Assembly: GCA_019358895.1 (NCBI GenBank)
Contig: JAHHIG010000002.1
Location: forward strand, 62,001-126,000
Direction of reading: 5' to 3'
Length of the DNA stretch: 64,000 bases
Source: Tildeniella nuda ZEHNDER 1965/U140
GTDB taxonomy: Bacteria > Cyanobacteriota > Cyanobacteriia > Leptolyngbyales > Leptolyngbyaceae
Below, piece after piece: positions 43,201 to 51,025 of this stretch. The position numbers were made by a program, and so were the translations under genes. The notes beneath the pieces are model-generated. The model did not search any database, was not told the origin of the DNA, and saw only the letters and a list, made by a program, of their open reading frames with translations. Each line of letters begins with the position of its first letter. The stretch's first letter is position 1.

Positions 43201-43901
43201 TCTTTGCCTTCGCCGCTTCGCAAAATGGACTCTACGTTATCGAGAATGATGAGACAGCGATGCTCCCGTAATACTTGCAGTAGACGCAAAATACGGCTGT
43301 TTTCGTCATCAGGCAGATCGTCAGAGCCGCCGGGTAGAAACTTTAGCAGTTCTACCAAAATGTCATTTAGAGGGGGTGCGTTGCGAAGCGATCGCCAAAT
43401 CAGAAATTTGAAATCATACTGCACTCGTTGAGCAATACGGGCAGCAAGGGTCGTTTTGCCAATGCCGCCAATGCCGAGCACTGCTACCAACCGACAGCGG
43501 TTTGCAGCACGATTGCTCCCAAGGGCATCTCCCACAATCCACTCTTCTAGCTCGATGAGTTGTGCCTCGCGTCCACAAAAATCCTCGACAGCAACCGCTT
43601 CGCCCCAGTCTTGCTGTGCCTTTGCCTGTTCCGGTTGGCGTGCTTCGTACTCGTCCAGTAGCTTTTGCTTGAGATAGTTCAGCTTTTTATTACCACCCAC
43701 CTCAATACGAAACTTTTTATAGCTTTCTCCGAGGCGCTTACGGACTGCTGCTTCGCTGATTTCGAGCGTCTTTGCAATCTCAGCACCGGGGCGATCGGCG
43801 AGTGCCAGCAAAAGCGCTTCTAGCTCTGTATGGGTGACTCCTTGCCGGGTCGCCATTTCGGCAATAAAGCTATCAGGGAGACTGGGCATGAAATCGTACA
43901 C
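40215..43901 (-). CDS. NB-ARC STAND protein with 14 WD40 repeats
   Basis: This 1228-residue protein has an N-terminal helical/HTH-like domain (THTELEALLLALADRPGAEI, then a winged part). The NB-ARC ATPase follows with P-loop LGIGGIGKTTL (about residues 141-151), Walker B CLIILDNVES and LLTSREKP. A helical region and a few pentapeptide units (LQDTYFTNADLTGSVF) lead to 14 WD40 repeats (about 590-1190) as two propellers. It is the APAF-1-like layout of cyanobacterial STAND sensors; ligand and output are unknown. It is separate from the AAA-WD40 protein at 28932. Confidence 0.85.
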   Translation of the reverse strand: MYDFMPSLPDSFIAEMATRQGVTHTELEALLLALADRPGAEIAKTLEISEAAVRKRLGESYKKFRIEVGGNKKLNYLKQKLLDEYEARQPEQAKAQQDWGEAVAVEDFCGREAQLIELEEWIVGDALGSNRAANRCRLVAVLGIGGIGKTTLAARIAQRVQYDFKFLIWRSLRNAPPLNDILVELLKFLPGGSDDLPDDENSRILRLLQVLREHRCLIILDNVESILRSGEGKDYDRAGEYKDGYEMYGYLFKKLGEAAHQSCLLLTSREKPKDAAALEGKNLPVKVLQLDGLNQEEARLILKDKGLGGSDAELSELVDRYSGNPLALKIVATTIYNLFNNTIAEFLAQIKQKTAVYGDIRTLLEQQFERLSNLEKRVMYWLAINRDPVSLADLRNDIPIPESSMRLLEAVESLSRRSLIVGMPDSGKLSQLPVIMEYITEQLVEQVTTEIEQLLEQPDETVLSWRKLWFLNSYSLVKAASLDHIRKAQEKEILEPIKTTLLDLYETDLEAQIRRSFDRLRKQPLPRKGYAIGNLINLLCQLQSSYPQADLSGRDFSALTIWRAYLKNVKLQDTYFTNADLTGSVFAEILGLASLVSVQYSPDGKVFATGMGDGEIRLWQAADNQQIQLYKGHTIWVWALAFSPDSRLLVSGSADSTVRIWDVQTGACLHTLNQHTSKVCSVAFSPDGTTIASASEDKTIKLWNAGSGECLATLKEHTDWVWSVAFNPMNPRRLVSSSADGTIKLWDSEGHCLQTLLGHTNQVYSVRFSPNGQILASSSEDQTVKLWDVQTGQCFKTLRGHSKKVYAVRFSPDGKTLASCGEDRTIKLWNIQSGIKANECLKTLTGHISQVWSISFSPDGRTLLSSSDDQAVRLWDATNGTLLNVLQGYSRGVYAVAFSADGQTVASGGDDNIVRLWDVYQEKRDTLQDAKSKGRLRSIAFSPREPILATGGSDYTIRLWNLQDSHQHNRYKALEGHTNWVWTVTFSPDGRLLASSSEDRTLRVWDVHTGQCLQTLEGHTHWVWAAAFSPDGKILASGSADSQVKLWDVASGQCVKTLADHKEIVWSIAFSPDGHSLASGSEDQTIRLWDVHTGQCLKILKGHTKQVYAIAFSPDGCTLASGSGDTTVKLWKIGTGACMDTLCWGHTDAIRALAFSPDGTMLISGSEDGSVQLWDVQKCSRLRQLKFDRLYEGMDMTGVTGLTEAQKSSLKALGAVESEVVGRSQAGV

Positions 43902-44509
43902 TCCTAGTTCACACGCATTATATGTTAGCTATCACTATGTGAGTTGCCTGTTTATAGCATGAGTGCTCGACAGTGCTGAAGTAGAGGTGCGAGACTTCAT
44001 CATTCTCTTAAGTTGACTCAGCGATCTTTACAAAAGACTTCACAAAAGAGACACGGACGAGCTTGAATTAAGCTTCTTTATAGGCTGCATGAGGTGACTG
44101 TTCTGCATAGATGCCTACAAAAACAAATGATTCCAGAGACGATCGCACACAAAGGTCACACAAAAGAGCCGCCTATCTCACTCATGTGAGGAAAAAGCGA
44201 TCGCGCACTACCGTATAAGTTGACTTGAGGGGCATTTTGTAGTCTTTGCTACAACAATGATTTATATGTTTGTGAGATTAAAGTTATAGCAAGATAAACG
44301 AGTCAGCAATTTGAATCAATTCAGCCTAGAAAATTATTTTTTCTGCCTGAAACGCCTGGACTCTATCTCTTTATTATAGCTCTGTTAACGTTGTGTGAGA
44401 GTGACGATACCGTTCTAAGTCAATGTGAGATCAGGAGCGACTACCGATCGCTGTGGATGTTGCTTCGGTTCACTCAATGCTGCACTCTAACGCGCTCAAG
44501 GACTCTACT
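43902..44509. other. Intergenic region, no gene seen
   Basis: About 600 bp between divergent genes. It is AT-rich in the middle, with several stop codons in all frames and no convincing hairpin terminators. It should contain promoters of both flanking genes, but I cannot place them with confidence. Confidence 0.5.
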
Positions 44510-44881
44510 ATGCCCTCAACCATTGCGAAATTTCTAACTGGTGCGGATGCAATTCAACTCTTTGTCAGCCTTACGGCGCAAGTTGCGACAACGAGACAAA
44601 GCGATCGCCCACCAACCAACTCGACACCTCACTCAACGTTGATTGCCTTACCAGTCGTGTTCTCACACACGACCTTCCGCCTGATCGAAATGATGTCTGT
44701 CACTCAGCATGGTGAATTTTTGACGAGTAGCCGGAAGGGCAAGTTTCAAACCTTTGTAGAAGTAGGTGGGCACATCTGTCAGCGTCAATGTCTCAGCGAC
44801 GCGGAACTGTACGCAGTGCAGCGACTGTATCAACAGATTGAAACGCAGCTTGCTCACTGGCGATCGCACCCGCATCCTTGA
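44510..44881 (+). CDS. Hypothetical protein paired with NfeD-like gene
   Basis: This 123-residue protein begins MPSTIAKFLTGADAIQLF. The C-terminal part (SRKGKFQTFVEVGGHICQRQ, then AELYAVQRLYQQIETQL) looks like a conserved domain with a terminal helix. There is no membrane segment. The upstream in-frame ATG at 44453 gives a longer but less likely start. It is followed after 191 bp by an NfeD-like small gene in the same direction. Function unknown. Confidence 0.5.
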   Translation: MPSTIAKFLTGADAIQLFVSLTAQVATTRQSDRPPTNSTPHSTLIALPVVFSHTTFRLIEMMSVTQHGEFLTSSRKGKFQTFVEVGGHICQRQCLSDAELYAVQRLYQQIETQLAHWRSHPHP

Positions 44882-45072
44882 GTGCTCACCTGACAACCTT
44901 TTCTGGCGCGATCGCACAAGGTAGAACCCGTGCGCGTCGAGAACTCACCACACTCCATCTAACGCAACCATTGCGTCTGGCTCTAAGAGGCTTGAAGTCC
45001 ACAGTCAGCGAAGTGACGATCACTTGCTGGCTTTTTTTTGGTTTAACAACATTTATTAGGAGAGCAACCGTC

Positions 45073-45297
45073 ATGAATCTCGATCCGTTTCGACCCAAGC
45101 CCATTCGGCATTTGCCACAACGAGTTGCCGCTAAATTGGAAGCCTGCGATATCGGGCGGCTGCGAGTTGTCTATGGTGGTACGTCCTGGCGCTTCAAGCT
45201 CCTTGTTTCGGTTGGGCAGGTCATACAGTTGACCCCTGGTCAGACGGTGACGATCATTGGTGTAGAGGACACGTTGACGTTGATCATTGAGGTCTAA
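45073..45297 (+). CDS. NfeD-like C-terminal (OB-fold) small protein
   Basis: This 74-residue protein has RLRVVYGGTSWRFKLLVSVG, followed by LTPGQTVTIIGVEDTLTLII. This matches the beta-barrel (OB-fold) C-terminal domain of NfeD proteins, here as a free-standing domain. AGGAGAG before ATG 45073 decides the start against a longer upstream frame. Free-standing NfeD-like domains are common beside other small genes in cyanobacteria. A hairpin terminator follows at 45322. Confidence 0.65.
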   Translation: MNLDPFRPKPIRHLPQRVAAKLEACDIGRLRVVYGGTSWRFKLLVSVGQVIQLTPGQTVTIIGVEDTLTLIIEV

Positions 45298-45321
45298 GTT
45301 GCGTCAAGCCCTGACTCTTAC

Positions 45322-45349
45322 GATCCCGGCTGCTCAAGAAGCCGGGATC
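45322..45349 (+). terminator. Hairpin terminator after the NfeD-like gene
   Basis: GATCCCGGCT (45322-45331) and AGCCGGGATC (45340-45349) form a perfect 10-bp stem with an 8-base loop. No long T-run follows. Confidence 0.6.
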
Positions 45350-45401
45350 GCGTTAATCGGCTAGACTTTGGTGATGCGGATTGAGAGGATAGAAGCCAGC
45401 C

Positions 45402-46064
45402 ATGACCAGAATCTTTTTGGCAGGGGCAAGTCGCGGTGTGGGGCGAGAAATTGCCAAAAGCTTGACAGCACATGGAATGAACGTGGTCGCACTGCTGCGA
45501 TCGGACTCTGCCCGTCCAGATTTAGAAGCAATGGGCGCTACCGTTGTGATGGGTGATGCGCTAGACGCTGACGCGATCGCGGCACTGATTGCCCAGCAGC
45601 CCTTTGATGCGGTGATCAGCACGCTAGGCGGCAAACCGACCGATGGCGATCGCGCTGATTTTAAGGGCAACCGAAACCTGATCGATGCGGCTGTCAAGGC
45701 TGGCGTGCAGCGATTTGCTCTAGTGTCGTCGATCGGTACGGGCGAGAGTGCCGCAGCGCTACCACCGCAAGCGCTCGAAACATTAGGTCCGGTTCTGGCA
45801 GAAAAAGAACAGGCAGAAAATCACCTGACTGCCAGCGGCTTGACCTACACGATTATTCGTCCCGGTGGGCTGAAATCGGAACCGCCTAAAGGCAGTGCTA
45901 TCTTGACCGAAAATCCCAACATTGCTGGCTCGATTCATCGTGCCGATGTTGCGACTTTGGTCGTTCGGAGTCTCACATCCGATCGTGCCAAGAATAAAAT
46001 TCTGTCAGCGGTTGATCCCACTATGCTTTTTGGTCAACCAGTGTTTGAAGCCTTTGTGCTGTAA
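45402..46064 (+). CDS. NAD(P)-binding atypical short-chain dehydrogenase
   Basis: This 220-residue protein has the Rossmann motif FLAGASRGVGREIAK (G-x-x-G-x-G type) at residues 5-19. DAVISTLGGKP and RFALVSSIGTGESA follow, with TYTIIRPGGLK near residue 155. It resembles atypical SDR proteins such as biliverdin-reductase-B-like/Tic62-like factors of cyanobacteria and plastids. No classic YxxxK pair is obvious, so it may bind nucleotide as a sensor or reductase with another mechanism. Confidence 0.85.
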   Translation: MTRIFLAGASRGVGREIAKSLTAHGMNVVALLRSDSARPDLEAMGATVVMGDALDADAIAALIAQQPFDAVISTLGGKPTDGDRADFKGNRNLIDAAVKAGVQRFALVSSIGTGESAAALPPQALETLGPVLAEKEQAENHLTASGLTYTIIRPGGLKSEPPKGSAILTENPNIAGSIHRADVATLVVRSLTSDRAKNKILSAVDPTMLFGQPVFEAFVL

Positions 46065-46088
46065 GGATCTAGCGCGTTGAAACCAGTC

Positions 46089-46628
46089 TCATTGGTGAGG
46101 ATGAGCTATCATCATGCCGAACGGTTTGATCCACCCGTTAGCGAGCGTCCAGTCCAGCACAATGCGGGCACCTGCAAACAGCAACACACTTTCTATGCCC
46201 AGGATGGTCAAGGGCAATAGCGCGATCGTCTCATCTAGCTTGCCTTCTGCTTGCGTTAGCCCGCGCACCAACCCGAACGCCAGCACAGCGCCATCCTTGA
46301 GGTGCGGGTTGGGGTCTTGCCGAACGATATAGCGATAGGTGATGCCAAACAGAAAGCCAGAGAAAGCCGCGATCGCCCCACAAACTAGCACCCGTAGGCT
46401 CTCGGCATCGATCAACAACGCCGTTAACTGGGTAAAACGGAGTGACAGCCAGCCATTCATCAGCATCAGCGCACCAAACATCAGACTAGCCGTAAGTGCC
46501 CCCAACAGTCCAGCTTTGAGCGATTCAATCCGTTCAGCTAGAGTCATTTCGATTGACATTGGCGTAACGACACTTGACGGCGCGATCGCTGCATCAGTGG
46601 GTTCATTGTGTTCTGTCAGTACAGTCAT
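46089..46628 (-). CDS. Conserved cyanobacterial membrane protein
   Basis: This 179-residue protein has three to four hydrophobic segments (LGALTASLMFGALMLMNGWL; VLVCGAIAAFSGFLFGITY; LPLTILGIESVLLFAGARIV) and a short basic loop (RYIVRQDPNPHLKDGAV). It is similar in layout to uncharacterised thylakoid or plasma-membrane proteins of cyanobacteria. It is encoded divergent to petN, 149 bp apart, so the two share an upstream region, but a role in photosynthesis is not shown. Confidence 0.6.
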   Translation of the reverse strand: MTVLTEHNEPTDAAIAPSSVVTPMSIEMTLAERIESLKAGLLGALTASLMFGALMLMNGWLSLRFTQLTALLIDAESLRVLVCGAIAAFSGFLFGITYRYIVRQDPNPHLKDGAVLAFGLVRGLTQAEGKLDETIALLPLTILGIESVLLFAGARIVLDWTLANGWIKPFGMMIAHPHQ

Positions 46629-46777
46629 GGCGACAGGTTTGCAGATTTCAGATACTCGATCTTAGAGTGAAACGATCACTCTTAGCCCTGTTTCACTCAA
46701 TAATCTCTGCTACGTCGTACCTGCGGTACAACTTTGCACTATGATCGGCATTGACGTTGTTTCATAGCGCTGCGGTC

Positions 46778-46867
46778 ATGGATATTGTGACGTTGGGTTG
46801 GGTTTCGCTGTTAGTAATTTTTACGTTCTCTATTTCATTGGTCGTTTGGGGGCGCAACGGTTTTTAG
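46778..46867 (+). CDS. petN: Cytochrome b6f complex subunit 8 (PetN)
   Basis: This 29-residue protein begins [15 protein letters not shown] and ends [10 protein letters not shown]. The length, single membrane helix and C-terminal VVWGRNG are diagnostic for PetN. It is a small subunit of the cytochrome b6f dimer in the thylakoid, needed for complex assembly and stability. The gene is very short and easily missed. A small membrane-protein gene follows 15 bp downstream in the same direction and is probably co-transcribed. Confidence 0.95.
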   Translation: MDIVTLGWVSLLVIFTFSISLVVWGRNGF

Positions 46868-46882
46868 TCTGGTTGAAGCATC

Positions 46883-47077
46883 GTGGAAACTTCTGTTTTT
46901 AATGTTCTAGTTCTGGTTGCCTTTGGGCTGATGGTGGTCGTTAGCGGCGGGATCGTTTATTTAACGATCGTCGAGTGGCGCGATCGGCGACGGCGTGATC
47001 AAGAAAGCCGTGGCGATCGCCCAATCCCCATCAGTAACAACAAAGCCTCCCGCAAGACTGGCAAAGTGAAGAAATAA
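46883..47077 (+). CDS. Small membrane protein downstream of petN
   Basis: This 64-residue protein has one N-terminal membrane helix (VFNVLVLVAFGLMVVVSGGI) followed by a very basic cytoplasmic or stromal tail (WRDRRRRDQESRGDR, ASRKTGKVKK). The start is GTG at 46883. Co-transcription with petN and the single-helix shape suggest a thylakoid-membrane accessory protein, but I recognise no named family. A long hairpin follows at 47083-47121. Confidence 0.6.
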   Translation: METSVFNVLVLVAFGLMVVVSGGIVYLTIVEWRDRRRRDQESRGDRPIPISNNKASRKTGKVKK

Positions 47078-47082
47078 CATCG

Positions 47083-47121
47083 CAAGCGTGAGCAGCAAGA
47101 ACACAAGGCTGCTCACGCTTG
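47083..47121 (+). terminator. Long hairpin after the petN unit
   Basis: CAAGCGTGAGCAGC (47083-47096) and GCTGCTCACGCTTG (47108-47121) form a perfect 14-bp stem with an 11-base loop. No T-run follows, so it may stabilise the transcript end rather than terminate by itself. Confidence 0.6.
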
Positions 47122-47257
47122 TAAGCGGCTGAGGTCAACTGACACAGTACGGAATCCGCCTAAAAGTCTTAGCTCTGACAGATTCCGAATATTGCTCAGA
47201 TCGAGTCGGTTTGCTCTATAAAGCGTGCTAGAGAGGAGCGATCGCCAACGTTGGTTT

Positions 47258-47647
47258 TTACAGTAATGCGTTAAGGCTCTGGACAACCGGATCTTGATGG
47301 CGCTTTAAGATGTTTCGATAGGTATTTGCCAACTCCTCAGCAAGCCGATCTTCTACAACTTTCGCTTCTTGCTTGGAGTAAGCTTTTTCAAAAAAGACCT
47401 GATACTGTCTTGACCGAAAGAGGCTGGTGGCTAGTTCTTTGAGCAGAGAGTCAATTGATGACTCATCCCAATCAAAGTTGTCATCAACAGTCTCCAGTAA
47501 GTGCATCTTTGCTTTACAGCGAACGACTGCCCGATGTGGACGGTAATAGTTAACAAGTGCCATGACGATGTATGCTGCATAACGATGTTTTGCAGTATAC
47601 CCAGTACATTGACCTTGTTTCACCTTACCAAAGTCACATTCTGGCAA
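47258..47647 (-). CDS. Hypothetical protein
   Basis: This 129-residue protein begins MPECDFGKVKQGQCTGY. It is mainly helical (YAAYIVMALVNYYRPHRAVV; SIDSLLKELATSLFRSRQYQ; KQEAKVVEDRLAEELANTYR), with two Cys near the N-terminus and no membrane span or signal peptide. No family is recognised. It lies 12 bp downstream of the emfourin-like gene and may share its transcript, although its composition differs. Confidence 0.45.
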   Translation of the reverse strand: MPECDFGKVKQGQCTGYTAKHRYAAYIVMALVNYYRPHRAVVRCKAKMHLLETVDDNFDWDESSIDSLLKELATSLFRSRQYQVFFEKAYSKQEAKVVEDRLAEELANTYRNILKRHQDPVVQSLNALL

Positions 47648-47659
47648 CGTGGTTGAGCC

Positions 47660-48073
47660 TTAGTGCGATCGAGCAGTTGCCATTAACCAATCCAAAAGGG
47701 GTTTCAATGGCGCTGGTATGGCTGCTTCACTAACGGTAACGGTATGGCTGCGATCGCCCTCCCGAACGGTCACCGCATACTCAAAACGGTCTGGTTGTGC
47801 AGGCGCTGACGGCGTTGATGGCAAGCGAAAAAAGTCTGCCGCTTCCAATAATTGACGCAACTGTGTGGCGCGATCGGGGTTCAGAGTGGCTGTATCCACT
47901 GTGATGGTCAGCGGCATACCTGTGAAACCACCGCTGCGTTCTAGTGAAATCTGCATCGTGTTCTGCTCGCTTGCGTTTCCTTCAGCATAAAGTCCACCAC
48001 TTAGAAGCGGTACCACCAGCGCCACCCAAAGGTGTACTGAAAATTGTCGCCGTGTGACCCATACTGGTTGCAT
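47660..48073 (-). CDS. Emfourin-like inhibitor of the M4 protease
   Basis: This 137-residue protein has an N-terminal signal segment (FSVHLWVALVVPLLSGGLYA) followed by an emfourin-type domain: MQISLERSGGFTGMPLTITV, a helix TQLRQLLEAADFFRLP, then YAVTVREGDRSHTVTVSEAA and LLDWL. Emfourin is the cognate inhibitor of protealysin-like M4 metalloproteases and is encoded beside them. Here it follows the protease gene by 7 bp. The signal peptide suggests that the inhibitor acts outside the cytoplasm, whereas the protealysin-emfourin pairs I know of lack obvious export signals. Confidence 0.75.
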   Translation of the reverse strand: MQPVWVTRRQFSVHLWVALVVPLLSGGLYAEGNASEQNTMQISLERSGGFTGMPLTITVDTATLNPDRATQLRQLLEAADFFRLPSTPSAPAQPDRFEYAVTVREGDRSHTVTVSEAAIPAPLKPLLDWLMATARSH

Positions 48074-48080
48074 TGGTTGT

Positions 48081-49142
48081 CTAAATGACTCCTACTTGTT
48101 GCCAAGCGTTGCGAACGGCATTCTGCTCGCTGCTATCGGTTCCGTAGAGTTGTTCGGCGATCGCGATCGTAGCGTTAGCTGCGTCCCAAAACGTTGCTCT
48201 ACTACCCAGCGCACTCTTCAGCGTCACGTACCAAATTTTTCCAGTTTTTTCCCATGCATAGCCACCAATGGTCATTGCTGCCAGGTAAAACGCATGATTG
48301 GGAATACCCGAATTGATGTGAACGCCGCCGCGATCGCGCCCTCCGACATATCGATCTTGATAGTGCTTTGGTTGGGGATCGGTACCGAAGTCTGGGTCGT
48401 TTGCGTAGGCTTTCTCTCCCATCAGCGTGCGAATACCCTGAATGCGTGCGCCCGGACCGAGTACCTCTTTACCGATATACCAGTCTGCCTGTGTGACGGT
48501 CTGACTGTACTTCCACTGGCTGACTAAGCTACCCATGATGTCGGCGAAACTTTCGTTGAGTGCGCCGGACTCAGCAAAATAGTCTAGCTTGCTGGTGAAA
48601 CTGACGATGCCGTGAGTGAGTTCATGTCCAACCACATCCAGCGATCGGGTAAAGCGGGTAAACAAATTGCCGTCACCATCGCCATATGCCATCTGCTGAC
48701 CGTTAAAAAACGCGTTAGACATCGGTGCTCCAAAGGTGTCGCCAACGTGAATGCTTGAACGGAGCGGTAAGCCAGCATCGTCCAACGAGTCGCGATCGAA
48801 GACTTGCTTATAAAAATCATAGACATCACCAGAATAATCATAGGCTTCATTGGCAGCGTCATCTGCGACTGGGCGATCGCCCTCCTTCCGCACCAACTTG
48901 CCCGGTAGGGGATCGCTTGCTCCACTCATATCAAAAACATACCGCTCCTTCCCATCAAGCTGCCCCATCAAAGAGGTTGCCATTGGTTGCGTACTGAGCA
49001 GTCGCCGCGCCGTACGATATTCGTTCCCCAGTGATGCAAGTGCGATCTGTCGCACTGCTGGATCGTCAGAACCTTGTAACGTTTCAGCCATGTAGGGCGG
49101 CACAAAGCAGCAAAGAGGATGATGGCATAGATGCATAATCAT
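48081..49142 (-). CDS. M4 family (protealysin-like) zinc metallopeptidase
   Basis: This 353-residue protein contains the zinc motif VGHELTHG near residues 172-179 and the second Glu-containing motif GALNESFADIMGS about 25 residues later. HINSGIPNHAFYLAA carries the catalytic-transition His region. A short protealysin-type N-terminal propeptide region (MHLCHHPLCCFVPPYM) is present instead of a long thermolysin prodomain, and no classical signal peptide is seen. It is regulated by the emfourin-like inhibitor downstream. It lies in an operon with an HhH protein upstream (5 bp gap). Confidence 0.9.
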   Translation of the reverse strand: MIMHLCHHPLCCFVPPYMAETLQGSDDPAVRQIALASLGNEYRTARRLLSTQPMATSLMGQLDGKERYVFDMSGASDPLPGKLVRKEGDRPVADDAANEAYDYSGDVYDFYKQVFDRDSLDDAGLPLRSSIHVGDTFGAPMSNAFFNGQQMAYGDGDGNLFTRFTRSLDVVGHELTHGIVSFTSKLDYFAESGALNESFADIMGSLVSQWKYSQTVTQADWYIGKEVLGPGARIQGIRTLMGEKAYANDPDFGTDPQPKHYQDRYVGGRDRGGVHINSGIPNHAFYLAAMTIGGYAWEKTGKIWYVTLKSALGSRATFWDAANATIAIAEQLYGTDSSEQNAVRNAWQQVGVI

Positions 49143-49147
49143 TTCCT

Positions 49148-50122
49148 TTACACAACTTGAAGCATGGGCACTTTGAACTGTCCTAACGCTGCTGGTGCCT
49201 GTGGCAGCGTGACCAAGACTTTCAGACGATAAGTACCTGACTGTCGCAACCGCAGTGATGGCAGCAGAATTGTGTACGCTGAGTCGTCTGATAGGGAATG
49301 TGCCGTCACGTCTTCCAGACTGTCAGTAACGCCTGTAGCCAGATTGCGGGCAAAGCATTGCACGCGGTAGGCAATCTGTTTGTGCTGGTTAGCCTGCGTT
49401 AGCCCAGCAAACTGTATGGATACTTCGAGCGCAAACGGTTGATCGGTTTGAATCGCGTTTGAGAAGATGGGGCTGTTTCTGTCAGCAACCATTGGTACCT
49501 TCATGTAATAAGGCTGCATCACTCGTAGCTGAGTGATTTCTGCCACGATCGACTCTGCTACAGTCGACTCTGCCACGATCGAATTCTCTGTCTGCAAGAG
49601 AGGCAAAGCCATCTCCACACGATCGTGTAGCCATTGCTGTATCCAGTCAGTCTCAAACGTACTCCAAGACTCGATCGCATCAGTTTCGAGATGATGAGCG
49701 GTGATGCGTTGCTCCGCTTTCCCATTCACCCATCGGGACTGGTAGTCCACTTTGAACGACGCGATCGAGTTCCAGTCAGGCAACGGTTGTTCACACGCTA
49801 TTTCTGTGTGATCTTCAATAGAGTTTGCTTGTACTGTTTCTGCGATCGCCTCAAACGAGTCTGCTTGCTCTAAGGACGCTTTGACATGGTGAACTTGGGC
49901 TTGAGCCAGCCATGCTTCAAGCTCCTCGCGGGAGAGCGTGCGTCCATCACTTTTCGCCTGAGCTTCGATGGCATCGGCTGATGCTTGAGCCAGATCAGCG
50001 ATCGTGTCAATACCGAATGAATTGAGCCAACGCTTTCTGACTGCGCCAATCCCCCGAATCTGCGTCAGATCGTTACGATCCTTAGAGTTACCGTTGGCTT
50101 CATGTGTTGGTGATTCCATCAT
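49148..50122 (-). CDS. Helix-hairpin-helix domain protein in the protease operon
   Basis: In this 324-residue protein an N-terminal HhH-type segment (DLTQIRGIGAVRKRWLNSFGI) is followed by a linker. The C-terminal beta-rich region (LEVSIQFAGLTQANQHKQIA; AYTILLPSLRLRQSGTYRLK) resembles an immunoglobulin-like or C2-type domain. HhH segments bind DNA or act in protein contacts. The middle has a short TESTVAES/IVAE repeat (about residues 185-200). Start ATG 50122 (or 50119) follows AGAGGAACGAGG. Co-transcription with the M4 protease suggests a substrate or partner. Confidence 0.6.
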   Translation of the reverse strand: MMESPTHEANGNSKDRNDLTQIRGIGAVRKRWLNSFGIDTIADLAQASADAIEAQAKSDGRTLSREELEAWLAQAQVHHVKASLEQADSFEAIAETVQANSIEDHTEIACEQPLPDWNSIASFKVDYQSRWVNGKAEQRITAHHLETDAIESWSTFETDWIQQWLHDRVEMALPLLQTENSIVAESTVAESIVAEITQLRVMQPYYMKVPMVADRNSPIFSNAIQTDQPFALEVSIQFAGLTQANQHKQIAYRVQCFARNLATGVTDSLEDVTAHSLSDDSAYTILLPSLRLRQSGTYRLKVLVTLPQAPAALGQFKVPMLQVV

Positions 50123-50247
50123 CCTCGTTCCTCTTCTAAGTAGGAACCTGGTAGGAGGCATATCCTACCAGGTTGGCTCAACTCCTGAACGATGCCAGGA
50201 GTATCGTTACGCTCACATCAGCGCTACACCAAAGTTGGAGCGGCTAG

Positions 50248-50802
50248 TTACTCTTGACCGGAAGCATACACTTCCAGCAAGACTTCCTTGATATAGCCAT
50301 GTCCCCAGATCTTGGTTGTACAGCGGTTCTCAACAGGACCGACTGTAGCCACTGCACCGATCTCATAGAGTCCGGGCTTCAAACCATCGCGCTGAGCCAC
50401 ACCTCTGTGAATCAGGGAGTAGGTATAGACATCCTTGCTGGTCACAAGAGTTGCTTGCACGTCAACTTCCGGTGCGTTTTTGCCATAACCCTCAAGCCCG
50501 AAATCGATGATGATTCGGGTGCCCAAGCACATCAGAAGTTCAGTCAGGGGAGTTCTGTTAAAGACAACATCAACAGCGACTTCATACTGCTCATCTTCTG
50601 CGATGATGAACGGAGAGTTAGACGGATCAGCAGGCTTAATGCCAAGACCACGAACGCGTAAGTTTTCCAGTTTGAACGTGACAGGACCAACGATCGTCCG
50701 GGAGCGAGTTTCGGTTGTACCAACTTCGGGAGTTTGACCTTCAGGAACATTGGGTCCCTTAAATTGAGCGATCGCTGCCATTGCATCCATTTCGTTAGAC
50801 AT
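50248..50802 (-). CDS. Hypothetical beta-rich protein upstream of the protease operon
   Basis: This 184-residue protein has no signal peptide. Repeated beta strands are visible (VGPVTFKLENLRVRGLGI; YEVAVDVVFNRTPLTELLMC; VQATLVTSKDVYTYSLIHRG; CTTKIWGHGYIKEVLLEVYA), suggesting an immunoglobulin-like sandwich similar in style to the C-terminal part of the following HhH protein. It is the first of the group 50802 to 47660. A cluster of TGGGTAGT elements upstream (50941-51025) may control it. No family is recognised. Confidence 0.6.
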   Translation of the reverse strand: MSNEMDAMAAIAQFKGPNVPEGQTPEVGTTETRSRTIVGPVTFKLENLRVRGLGIKPADPSNSPFIIAEDEQYEVAVDVVFNRTPLTELLMCLGTRIIIDFGLEGYGKNAPEVDVQATLVTSKDVYTYSLIHRGVAQRDGLKPGLYEIGAVATVGPVENRCTTKIWGHGYIKEVLLEVYASGQE

Positions 50803-50940
50803 AATCTAGTATCCTCGTGTGTTGCAGGTTCTTGAATTTGGTTAAAAGCCTTTGCTTGATCTAGCTTTTGGGTCTCTACCCTTCAGTTCAACCGCACTTG
50901 GCTTGTCAACTGAATCCATCATGGCAACACCACAAGCCAC

Positions 50941-51025
50941 TGGGTAGTACCCAGGTTGGGTACTCTTTCTTCCCGTTCGCTGTGTTGAGCTTAACCGTAA
51001 ATTGGGTAGTAGCTTAACTACCCAA
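50941..51025. promoter_or_regulatory. Cluster of TGGGTAGT elements
   Basis: TGGGTAGT at 50941-50948 and TTGGGTACT at about 50956-50964 are followed by a perfect inverted repeat TTGGGTAGT (51002-51010)/ACTACCCAA (51017-51025) with a 6-bp spacer. It lies 140-220 bp upstream of the minus-strand gene ending at 50248 and just before the divergent gene at 51159. It may be a regulator binding array. Confidence 0.4.
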
